DNA of 18,184 nucleotides from Phlegmacium glaucopus (taxonomy: Eukaryota; Basidiomycota; Agaricomycetes; Agaricales; Cortinariaceae), in contig MU130028.1 of assembly GCA_015039465.1 (NCBI GenBank), positions 4,071 to 22,254 on the forward strand. The letters run 5' to 3'. Below the pieces are notes generated by a model. That model did not search any database and was not told the DNA's origin. It worked only from the letters and a program-made list of their open reading frames with translations. Shown piece by piece: positions 1 to 8,821 of this stretch. Position numbers and translations under genes: made by a program. Within the stretch, counting starts at the first letter, position 1. Every line of letters starts with the position of its first letter.

Positions 1-1413
1 GCCAATACTGCTCTGTTTAATGACAGACAGAGGGCAGTATATGATGCAGTGATGGAGTCTATTGGCAACAATAATAGCAAAATGTTCTTTTTGCACAGTG
101 CAGGTGGTTGTGGAAAAACATTTGTCTGTAATACGATTGCTGCTGCTGTGCGTGCTCAAGAAAAAATAGCTCTTTGTGTTGCATCATCAGGCATAGCATC
201 ACTTCTTCTTGAAGGTGGCAGAACTGCTCACTCCAGTTTCAAAATTCCTATTCAAATCAACGACACCTCATTCTGCAGTATTGGCCGGAATTCACATATG
301 TTCCAAGTGATTCAGCAAACATCAATTATTATCTGGGATGAAGTGCCAATGCAACACAAGTATGCCATTGATGCTGTGGATAGAACACTTCGGGATGTTC
401 TTAGTATCGATGCTCCATTTGGTGGAATCACTGTGTTGTTTGGTGGTGACTTTAGACAAACACTTCCAGTGATCCCTCATGGCAGTAGACAGCAGGTTGT
501 GGCAGCATCTATCAGACGAAGCCCACTTTGGCAGAATGTTGAAATTCATTACCTCCAAGAGAATATGCGTCTTGAACAATCTCCAGAGATGCAGGAGTTT
601 GCAAATTGGCTGCTAAATGTTGGTGGAGGTACTGGACTGGATGAGTCTGACACGATTGAGATTCCACAGGGCATCATCTGCCCTGACTATTCGATTAACT
701 CCTTGGTGGAAGAAGTTTATCCTGGAATTGAGGATGGTGAGAAATCAGACCAGTACTTCTTGGACAGATGCATTCTTGCTTGCAAAAATGATAGTGTTCA
801 GGATTTGAATGAAGAGATATTGAATCGTTTCCCTGGAGAAGAACATGTGCTATTGAGTGCAGACTCTGTGGAGTTGGAGGATCAAGGGATGAATGAGTTG
901 CAGCCATATTCGCCAGAGTATCTGAATTCATTGGTCTCAAGTTCACTTCCACTTGCACATCTTAAACTGAAAGTTGGATGTCCAGTTATGCTGCTTCGAA
1001 ATTTGGATGCTTCAAAAGGACTTTGCAATGGGACAAGGTTAAGGGTACTGGAAATCAGAGGAAGAGTGCTAAAATGTAGAATCATGAGTGGAGATGAACG
1101 ATTTGCTGGAAAAGTAGTGTTTATCCCACGGATTACATTGTCACCATCTGCAGAGGATTTGGCGATTCCACTTCGACGACGACAATTTCCAATTCGACTT
1201 GCTTTTGCTATGACAGTGAACAAGAGTCAAGGGCAGTCATTGAAGCATGTAGGATTAGATTTACGGTCTCCAGTTTTTTCACATGGGCAATTGTATGTAG
1301 GACTATCTAGATGTACATCAGGAAACCGATTAAAGGTACTACTAAAAGAAGAGTCAGGAGGAAGAACAGCGAATGTAGTATACAAAGAAATACTTACTGG
1401 ATTGCAATTGTAA
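1..1413 (+). CDS. Helitron-type PIF1-like helicase, C-terminal part (5' end outside window)
   Basis: This is the ATPase/5'-3' helicase part of a Helitron rolling-circle transposon protein. The frame is open from base 1; the first codons (LFNDRQRAVYDAV) already resemble the PIF1 start-of-domain motif, so the real start lies upstream. Walker A (GGCGKT) is at 103-120 and Walker B (IIIWDEV, with Asp-Glu at 337-342) follows. Then come the FGGDFRQTLPV motif, and at the C-end the MTVNKSQGQ and LYVGLSRC motifs that are standard for PIF1/Helitron helicases. It stops at TAA 1411-1413. No intron is needed. The Rep (HUH) nuclease domain expected in an autonomous Helitron would lie upstream and cannot be judged here. 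The alternative is a cellular PIF1, but the motif wording and the neighbouring mobile elements favour a Helitron. I see no frameshift or stop in the visible 470 codons. Confidence 0.9.
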   Translation, partial: ANTALFNDRQRAVYDAVMESIGNNNSKMFFLHSAGGCGKTFVCNTIAAAVRAQEKIALCVASSGIASLLLEGGRTAHSSFKIPIQINDTSFCSIGRNSHMFQVIQQTSIIIWDEVPMQHKYAIDAVDRTLRDVLSIDAPFGGITVLFGGDFRQTLPVIPHGSRQQVVAASIRRSPLWQNVEIHYLQENMRLEQSPEMQEFANWLLNVGGGTGLDESDTIEIPQGIICPDYSINSLVEEVYPGIEDGEKSDQYFLDRCILACKNDSVQDLNEEILNRFPGEEHVLLSADSVELEDQGMNELQPYSPEYLNSLVSSSLPLAHLKLKVGCPVMLLRNLDASKGLCNGTRLRVLEIRGRVLKCRIMSGDERFAGKVVFIPRITLSPSAEDLAIPLRRRQFPIRLAFAMTVNKSQGQSLKHVGLDLRSPVFSHGQLYVGLSRCTSGNRLKVLLKEESGGRTANVVYKEILTGLQL

Positions 1414-1854
1414 TGATAAGATTTGTTGATTCTATTTTTCAATAAGAGTGTTTACTGTTAGGATATAAGACTGAGTCCACTGTTGTGATGCAGCCAGGGG
1501 TCCAGGGGGCGGAGCCCCCGGCAAGCCCTGAATCCGTGCTGGAGGTCGGCAAAGCGGAGCGGCGCCGTGCCGAAGGCACGGGTTCATGGCTTGTTTTTTG
1601 AAGTCAAGAACGTTTCGGACCGCATGTCGATGCCTGTTACCTAAGCAGCATGACAGTTCGGTTAATTCCGAGCACTTCTTCAATCACTCACGCCCCTAAG
1701 TACGAGGCCAGAACTCAGAACTCAACAGAATCCTATAGAACATTCTTATCCTACTTAAAGCCAGGCAGATTAGCCGCCCATCTCATTCCTTTCAACTTTA
1801 CAAACCCGCCTCACTCAGGCTGAAGTTTATCTGGACCACGACTTTCGACAACCA
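1414..1854. other. Intergenic stretch between Helitron helicase and the 12-exon gene
   Basis: I find no gene here. About 80 bases after the helicase stop the composition switches from AT-rich to strongly GC-rich (about 1490-1600) and then returns. Two perfect palindromes sit in the GC-rich block (separate entry). The frame leading into the next gene's ATG is open back to 1774 without an upstream ATG. A Helitron 3' end (hairpin followed by CTRR) is expected in this interval but I cannot place it exactly. Confidence 0.6.
1505..1581. repeat. Two GC-rich perfect palindromes, possibly Helitron 3'-end structure
   Basis: GGGGGC-GGA-GCCCCC at 1505-1519 (6-bp stem, 3-nt loop) and CCGTGCC-GAA-GGCACGG at 1565-1581 (7-bp stem, 3-nt loop). 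Both share a GGA/GAA triloop. Helitrons end with a short GC-rich hairpin a few bases before CTRR; CTGA occurs at 1528-1531, eight bases beyond the first stem. The assignment to the Helitron terminus is inference from position and form only. Confidence 0.45.
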
Positions 1855-4521
1855 ATGGTTAAGCGCGCAAAATCTCCAGAACTTGTTGAGGAAGCTCGCT
1901 ATTACACCGTCTGCCAGCCATTCCCTCTCAATGCGAATCTGATCTTCGATAAGGATCAGAAGGCGTGCGCGACTTGGATCGCTGAATGCATTGGTCTTGA
2001 ACATCTTTATGCAATGCATTACAAACCTTCTGTACGTCCTCAAGAGTCTCTTTTTCTTTCTTTTTGTGTTCAATGTTGTTCATTTATGACGGTCATCCAT
2101 TAGGCTTCTGGCATGATCTTGATTGAGGTCTCAAAAATGTTCACCGATCACGAACGTTTGCTTGGGGAACATCGCTGGTCAGAAATATTAACGAAGCCTG
2201 GTGCCGAGGAGAAAAAGCGCGTATCTCAAGTATTTCACAGTTTCTATGCAACGGGACGTGAGGCTCAGAAAGATGGTTCGTGATTGAAAACACCACTTGG
2301 TTTAGTCGTCTCTCTTCAACTTTTTTTTTTTGGAAATAAAGGATGGAAGAATCTTGTTGTCCAGTCGACCTGGTTCAAAAATTGGTCTCCAGGAACAGGG
2401 TAAGTGTTCGGTTCAGTTTCAACAATACTGAAATCCCATCTATACATATATCAGTCGTTTCAAACAACCATACCCACAGACTCATTGGTGCCCCATTCCA
2501 GTTGAAGACAAAACGAACAAGCAATTATGTCGGCCTATTCCAGTCGAAAAAATAGCTCCCCCTCCTGCACGTGTCAGACAACCAGGTGAATATTACATGA
2601 TTTCACCTACAATATGGATTTTGAACTTAATTTCATTTCGTATTCCTAGTTGTTGGAATAGCTCCCCCTCCTGCACGCGTCAAACAACCAGGTGAATATT
2701 ACATGATTTCACCTACAATGTGGATTTTGAACTTATTTCATCTCGTATTCCTAGTTGTTGGTTCTGCGACGTGGACTCAGACGAAGAATACAGACAAACC
2801 CACTGCAGAAACGCTCACAAAGGCATGGGATGAGGACGTAGCTTCAATCGACCTCGTCAGCAAACTTATCGAACCTGTTCAGCCCAAGCCAAACGCAGGT
2901 ATATCCTCCAATCACCCTCCCTCCACGTCTTTAGAATTATTGAACATATTGATATTTAGGATCTAGTGTCCCTGTTGTCATTGGAGAAAGCCCACCGACG
3001 ACAAGTACTGGTACGTGTTAATGGTCTTTACCCTATGGCGACCGTCTGACTTAGTGAACTCAAGCATCTCCCTATCCTCCACTGGCTAGGATAGCCACCT
3101 CCGTGCCGAACAAGAGTCAGCCTAGTTCCAACAATGCCTCGCCTCGCAATAATAAGAGTTCGTTCATGCCAATAATACTTTGATTCTTTTCATTTCCTAA
3201 TAACTTTATTCAAATTGTCAGAGAAAAAGTTTGTCCCTTTGAACCAAGTAATCGATAAAGGGGGGAACAACAAATCTAGTAGTCCCGCCTGGAATAAACC
3301 TGCTGCTACTACGCAAAGTGCCTCATCACCAGCAACCAGGTCGCCTTTGAATGGGTCTTCACCTAAACCAACTCCCAGTCCCGCAAATGCACGTTCGTCA
3401 TTCTTCCTCTTTTTATACATAGTCAGAAACTGTTTATAAATCTGGGCTCTCTAGTAGGAGATAAGCCGATCCAGTTGCCAGCTCCCTCTGTCCCAGTTGC
3501 GCCGGTGAAAAAGGAGACTGCGCCGGAAGACTTAGCTTCTTGGGGCCAGGAGTCTGCTACCTTTACCGTTGATCAAGACAACATATGTGAGTCTTTTTTT
3601 TTTTCCTACAGGGTTCTATCGACTCGTTGACATTGATCGACCCATCTAGGGAATTCGCCCCTCCCGAACAAGAAAAAAAGGTCGAAGAAAGGAAAAAAAG
3701 GCCACCCGGGGGCGATACCCGAAACGACTGCTTCGAGCACTTCTCCGGCCAGCAGCACTCAGCCATCCTCGCCTCAAATTCCCAATAATATCCCACCATC
3801 AATCTCTTCAACCGCTCGTAATGTACTTCCTTATCCCACATTCCGACCTTTAGCAGAGTCCGAGGAAGAAAATTCGGACGACGAAGGTATATATAAAGCA
3901 TTGTCCAAAATGAAATTCACCGATGTCGACGACGCCAATGATGTGGAGCACATAATCTCGGACGGTGTAAAGGAAGATCGGATGTACGGGAATCTTTGGC
4001 TGTCCGAGGAAGACCCCAGAGCTATACCACTTCCTGAGTTACTCTGTCCCACTCACCATATCGCGTGCCAAAAAGGTATATGTACGGATATGGGGAAGAT
4101 GTTATGGGCTATAAAAAGGAAAGAACTGGAGGCAAAGTGGGAGGAGGAAAAGAAGAAGAAGAAAAACAAAGGTAACGTTCTTATTTTTCCAATTCATTTT
4201 CTTCATAATGCGTTGTTCGAACTTGTATGATTGATTTTCTGCACAGGCAGAAGAAAGAAGGAGAGCGATGAAGACAGCAGTGCAAGTGCAAGTAATACAG
4301 GCGAAGTTGATGGAGATAAATTTGCTGTCGCTGGTCCTCAAGGCAAACGAAAGGGCTTTGGGAGACAGAAAAAAGCCCAAGACACACCAGAAGTCGAGGA
4401 GCCTTCATATACTGGACGCATGAGAGCATTCTCACCTGACAATGCGGACAGTGATGACGTTGCTGACGCTGCGAACGATGCTCAGCCTGAAACCGAAGGC
4501 CAGATCTTCAGTGAGTGGTGA
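1855..4521 (+). CDS. Unrecognised basidiomycete protein, ~654 aa, 12 exons
   Basis: Exons by GT/AG sites and frame: 1855-2031, 2104-2275, 2342-2399, 2455-2585, 2650-2691, 2755-2898, 2960-3010, 3065-3157, 3222-3392, 3458-3586, 3650-4171, 4247-4521. The 1965 coding bases are open throughout. I do not recognise a named domain. Residues ~1-190 look folded: aromatic-rich, with a GWKNLVVQSTWFKNW stretch across the exon 2/3 boundary. The middle is Pro/Ser/Thr/Asn-rich and probably disordered. Exon 11 starts with a nuclear-localisation-like basic cluster (NKKKRSKKGKKG), followed by an acidic SEEENSDDE patch, a more ordered stretch and a Lys/Glu-rich helix-like segment. The C-end again mixes basic and acidic patches. 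A nuclear, protein- or nucleic-acid-binding role is only a guess. Introns are 54-75 nt. The ATG is the first in an open frame; an upstream exon cannot be excluded. The weakest splice calls are the AAG acceptor of intron 7 (3064) and the TAGTAG acceptor of intron 9 (3454 or 3457). Confidence 0.75.
2551..2761 (+). repeat. 106/105-bp tandem duplication spanning exon end plus intron
   Basis: Copy 1 is 2551-2656 and copy 2 is 2657-2761, starting AATAGCTCCCCCTCCTGCAC and ending TTGTTGG. They differ by four substitutions and one base of length (about 96% identity). Each copy holds the end of a coding exon, a complete intron (2586-2649 and 2692-2754) and the first bases after the acceptor. As a result the second copy supplies an additional 42-nt exon (2650-2691), in phase, encoding a second IAPPPARV-K/R-QP peptide. 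Confidence 0.92.
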
Positions 4522-5214
4522 TGTACCACTTATAAGCGGCATAAATCAGGGACCATAAGTATGGTTCCCTTGTTTTGAATACCAACTGCATCCTCGAACA
4601 TGATTTCTGATATAAAAGAAGACTTCTTTTTTTCGTTTTCGTTTGCTACGTTCCCTCTTATGCTTTGATATCGACGTATTACTCCGTCATGGCCTACGCT
4701 TCCATTCTTCGTTTTCGTTTGCTACGTTTCTCTTGTGCTTTGATATCGATGCTATGAATCTGTATTCGTACCACTCCGTCATGGCCTGCGTTCCATTTGG
4801 TGAAAAAAGGAGAAAAGAAAAAGTAGTTAGATAAGGACGTTATAGATTATCCATTTTTCCAAAGCACACTTGATAAAAGGGCAATTCAAATTCCAAGCAC
4901 TTATCAGAAAGATTAAATTTAGTCTCGTACCAAGATCGTCCACGCGTTTTGAGAAGGGGCTTAATTGAGCCTAAGATTATTTACATCAGGACTTGAAGCT
5001 TGAAGCTTGAATGGCAGAAGAGGTATCGATATATGTACAATAGTAAGTTTTTTAAATGATCCTGCCTTCTTTTGTGTACATGACCAAAAAATGTCAAAGC
5101 CCTGCTAGTAATCAGTCTCAAGTAACCAGACAGACAGGTTGGTGGGGATCTGGGCGGGGATCTGGTGGGGGCATCGTATTACAACCACAGGTCATTCCTT
5201 GTCGCGATATATTA
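4522..5214. other. Intergenic stretch, no gene seen
   Basis: Downstream ends of two convergent units meet here: the + strand 12-exon gene (stop 4519-4521) and the - strand pseudogene (stop 5215-5217). The interval is AT-rich with T- and A-runs, holds an imperfect tandem repeat (4632-4797, own entry) and a short TTGAAGC direct repeat near 4993-5010. The open frame starting near 5056 on the + strand runs into the antisense of the pseudogene and has no recognisable protein character. Confidence 0.6.
4632..4797 (+). repeat. Imperfect tandem duplication (76 and 90 bp)
   Basis: Copy 1 is 4632-4707 and copy 2 is 4708-4797. Both begin TTCGTTTTCGTTTGCTACGT, share CTTTGATATCGA in the middle and end CTCCGTCATGGCCT(A/G)CG(C/T)TTCCATT. 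Copy 2 carries a ~14-base insertion around 4750-4770. The repeat is non-coding and lies about 110 bases after the stop of the 12-exon gene. Confidence 0.85.
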
Positions 5215-6090
5215 TTAGGCTTTCGTCTCTACTGCTGGAATCATAAGGGCCGACCAATGGGCCTCTGCGAGAGTGCAAAAAGCGGCAAAATGCTGGAGAG
5301 CGACTTGTCGAAAATTCGGGTTTTCCATACCCTCTCCGAGACGACGGCTGTCGGATACTACAACGCATCTCTTGACCACCGTAGGGATGGCCGTATAATG
5401 CCCTTTAGCAACCGCTCTGCTTAGTTTTCGGGTGACTGGAACTAGGTAGAAGATGGGTCGAGTGCCGATCATCGTGATGCATGGAATAGTCATGGAATCA
5501 AGCTTAGGTCTACCCAATCGTACTCGGACACGATTATTATACTGAAAAGTCGCGATAGCCTTAGCGATGAGATGCGGCTCAGGGGAGGGAGTGGTTTTAT
5601 CCTCTTGGACCACCAGAAGGATGGTAGACGAGCGCTGAACTAGGCACAAGTCTATCTGTGCTGATCGATTAGTAGCGGAATGGCGCAACGAGTTCGGAGA
5701 AGGAGATCGCGCTTTTCATATCCAAACATACGCAAAATCTCCCTCACGAAGTCAGTGACAGACGAGTCTTGGCCTGGATTTTCCCTCGATGCCATATATA
5801 AGTACTGCAGGAGACGGTCCGTCTCATCAGAGAGCCCCTGCGTATCGAGGGTACTAGAGAGTAGATTGGGGTCGAGGTTGCTGAGGCTTGCAACCGTTGG
5901 GAGTGGTTGGCCGTAGAACTTATTTGGGGATTGGGAGGACACTCTGATGTTGTAGGACACCAGGTCATTCGAAGTCCAAGCGTTGGCAGATTTAGCAAGT
6001 CGGGCAAGGTTGGCCATGTGCATGAACTCCATGGAGGTACAAGTAAAACTTATGGTCAGCACGTGCCAGAATTCTGCGATGATGATTGCA
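5215..6090 (-). pseudogene. Frameshifted, 5'-truncated relic of a fungal protein family with QEDK nuclease-like motif
   Basis: Read on the - strand, the upstream frame (from ~6090 to 5652) carries a stretch I associate with a lineage-expanded agaricomycete family: EFWHVL..., ANLARLAKSANAWTSNDL, FYGQPLP, NLDPNLL, TDFVREILRMFGYEKRDLLLRTR. It then runs into a stop. The protein sense resumes in another frame at about 5670 with NRSAQIDLCLVQ, LLVVQEDK, KLDSMTIPCITMIGTRPIFY and ends at 5215. There is no splice signal pair at the switch, so a small deletion with frameshift is the simplest reading. The 5' part begins after a plausible acceptor (...CATCGCAG, ~6090) but no upstream exon or ATG follows before stops. 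The D...QEDK pattern resembles a PD-(D/E)XK nuclease core; that is inference. Family function is unknown to me. Confidence 0.7.
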
Positions 6091-6272
6091 AAAATAAAGG
6101 TTTGAGAGCAACCACCAACGAAGCGACTTCATTGCTATGCATACGATAAAAAATGATATTTCAAACAAAAAAGTAAAAGTTAAAAGTAAAAAAACATAGA
6201 TATTGCACTGTCGTGTAAAAAAAATGCGACAAAAACAGGTTTCCCCCTCGGTCCAATTCAAGCTTCTTCAGT

Positions 6273-8338
6273 TTAGAATGGGAATCCATGAGTATGACCA
6301 TGACTACGAGCCCCACCACCACCAAACCTCGACCCAGCAAACTGAGCAAAGATTTCTTCGATATCAGATGGATTCATACCACCAAATCCACCACCCCCAA
6401 ATCCACCACCACCACCTCCATTCATCCCATCCTCGTCTTCTCCCAGATCATAGCGTTCCCTTCGATGTGGATCGGATAGCACAGCGTGAGCTTCAACGAC
6501 CACTTTGAATTTTTCTTCATCACCACCCTATAAACGTGATAATAATAAAAGGACGATGGTCAGGAAAGAAGAACAAAAAAGAGAGAGAAAAGGGAAGGGG
6601 TGGACCTTATCAGGATGATGTATAAGACTTTCCCTCCTATACGCCTTCTTAATATCTGCCTCTCCACAATCTCGAGCAAGACCCAAAATCTTATAATAAT
6701 CTTTCGTCTTGCTCCTCTTCAGCGCCGCTTCAGCCTTTTTCAGCTCAGCCTGCAAAGCGCGAACGTCATTTTCCGTTGAACTACCCTCCGTTTTGGCTTG
6801 TTGGATGGCAGATTTGAAGTCTGCGATGGCGCTGTCGTACTTTTCGAGATGAAGATAGATGCGTGCTCGAGTCCGGAGGGCTTTAAACGCTGTAGGAAAC
6901 AGGGCTAGAGAGGCGTCTGTGTCCACTAGGGCTTCTTCATGTCGGTCTAACTGAAAAGGCGAATTTAATAAGTGGATCTCCATCAAATAATGGGACTAAC
7001 CTTCAACAAAGTAGTTGCGCGATTCGACAGCAACGTTGCACGGATCTGACCACCTTTTCCTTCTTCCTCAACTTCTCCAATCCTCTAAGAAAACAGGTCA
7101 GGTGTTTAACAGGTGTAATAAAATAACAAAGTAGGAGACGAACCTCTAAGCATTCTTCATATCTGCTGATAGCTTCTTGCAATTTGCCCGTCTTGAACGC
7201 AACGTTTCCATCTTCTTTCAGTTTCTCTACGTCCTTCACGCGTTTGCGAAGTCGTTGAGCTGGTTCGTGTCCTGGATCCAGACGTAATGCAGATAACACA
7301 TGTTGCATCGCTTGTGGTAAACGTCCACTGAGGAATAACACTAGTCCACGCAGCGAGAGAGCGTCTGGGGAATTAGGCTTCAATCGAAGTGCATCACTGA
7401 AAAAAAAGATGAGATATGAATAAAAAAAACCATGAGAAGAAATCAAGAGCGAGGGAAAAAAACTTACTTTGCAGCATTATTGGCAGCATCCCAGTTCCCT
7501 CTGGATAATTCCAATTCAACCCTCCAGATCCGCCAATCGTCTGGGATATCACCACCTTCGCCCTCAATAGCCTGTAGACACTTATCCAAACACAATCTAG
7601 CAAGCCCCCATTCTTTCTTCTTTCGTGCCGATTCAAAGTTACGGACATGATTCTCTAATGCCTGGACTTTATCTCTGAGCAGCAATGCCTGTGAGTTTCC
7701 AGGCTCAAGAGCAAGAACAGAACGAATGGTGAATGACGCAGGTGTGGTGGATCCTAAAGCCAATTGACACCTTGCAAGGCGGAGGAGAGTTTTTGAAGAG
7801 GGTGAAGAAGCCTGGAGAGTGGCTGCCATTTGACAATCCTCGAGAGCAGGTCGGAAGCGCTTGAGAGCCATGTAAGAGGCTGCGCGATTCGTGAGGTAGG
7901 AAGGTTCTAGTGGGTTTAATTCTGTAGTAATGCAAATATTAGCGGGACGTGTCTGTATATATTGCGGTTTCAACGACGCTTACCGATAGCTTTGGTATAC
8001 AGATCCACTGCTGGCTGGTATTTCCCTGTCTTAAAAGCCACATTTCCTTCTTCTTTGATTTTTTCAGCCATTGCCAAGGTATCTTGTGGTTCTGATGGAG
8101 GAGTCGGTGTAGTGGGCGGAGGCGTCTGTGATCGAGGAGGGGTGCTTGAGCCTGATCCCGATGCTTGGCTAGAATAAAAAGAGTCAACAATCATGTTTCA
8201 TTGTTCATTTCATTGTTCTGATCAAAAGCACCTATCGTTGATGCCGTTTGGGGCAGACTGGTGGCCTGAGGGTGTAGGAACAGTGGCCGCTGCTGCCTGC
8301 CGTTTTTTCGCCCCCGTTTTTACTTTCTTGTTTGGCAT
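6273..8338 (-). CDS. TPR and DnaJ domain co-chaperone (DNAJC7/TPR2-like), 560 aa, 7 exons
   Basis: Exons in reading order (high to low): 8338-8232, 8168-7984, 7921-7468, 7396-7144, 7084-7001, 6950-6606, 6527-6273; introns are 50-78 nt. The 1683 coding bases are open and end in TAA. The protein starts with a basic MPNKKVKTGAKKRQ segment, then a Pro/Thr/Ser-rich linker. TPR repeats follow, including two with the near-identical signature KEEGNVAFKTGKYQ / KEDGNVAFKTGKLQ, as in DNAJC7, which binds Hsp70 and Hsp90. A J domain spans ~444-506: KDYYKILGL start, HPD at 473-475 just before the last intron, and RYDLGED end. The tail is Gly-rich and closes HGHTHGFPF. In this family the J domain stimulates Hsp70 ATPase while the TPRs hold Hsp70/Hsp90 tails. 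Expected to be cytosolic. Length is slightly above the ~494 aa human protein. No lesion is seen. Confidence 0.93.
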
Positions 8339-8821
8339 CCAAGTAACCTGTCGTGGTGAAAGAGTATGGCGATATGAGAGTCAGTCTCGTGGCCGACGAT
8401 AACGGCGATTAAAAAAAGGACGTGAGGGTGATGAGGACGAACACTAGGATGCCACTGATTATAAATCAATATAAATATTCAACTTTTTGTTATCACCATC
8501 GGTCACACGGGTTCTATGTTGGCTTCAAGAATAATAGACCTCTCTCACATAAATTGGTGAAGATAAAACTTGATTGAATAAAATAGGTACGTATAAGTGT
8601 CTAAAACCTAAAAGCTTAGTCGATCATTTAACCGTGCACCAAAAAAGGGTCATTTTTATTTTATTTTACTTGCTGCTGTGGGTCTGAAGACAACGCACCC
8701 TCAAGACCTCTGCATAATATAAGTAGCCAGTCGCACTATAAATTGTTCTAACAACTCCATAGAGTTGCAATGGTAGAGAGGATACCATACCATACAATAA
8801 TACAATAACCCATCCTCAATT
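8339..8821. other. Intergenic stretch upstream of the DnaJ gene and downstream of the PLP enzyme gene
   Basis: Both neighbours read on the - strand, so this interval holds the promoter of the TPR/DnaJ gene and the 3' region of the PLP enzyme gene. I see AT-rich TATA-like sequence near 8460-8480, a single TTCAAGAA (8524-8531) that is only two-thirds of a heat-shock element, and a perfect CAACTC-CATA-GAGTTG hairpin at 8752-8767. None of these is strong enough to call as a control site. Confidence 0.5.

Noticed and set aside
3887..3898. Extra intron starting GTATAT in exon 11
   Set aside because: The frame reads straight through with good protein sense, and the nearest AG would give a 12-base intron.
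5056..5424. 122-aa open frame on the + strand
   Set aside because: It overlaps antisense to the QEDK-family relic, has no recognisable protein features and no splice-supported extension.
6203..6508. His-rich 101-aa + strand frame
   Set aside because: It is the antisense of the Gly-rich tail of the DnaJ protein; the His/Pro content is a mirror of GGN codons.
8524..8531. Heat-shock element upstream of the DnaJ gene
   Set aside because: Only one TTCnnGAA pair is present; the third unit of a functional element is missing on both sides.
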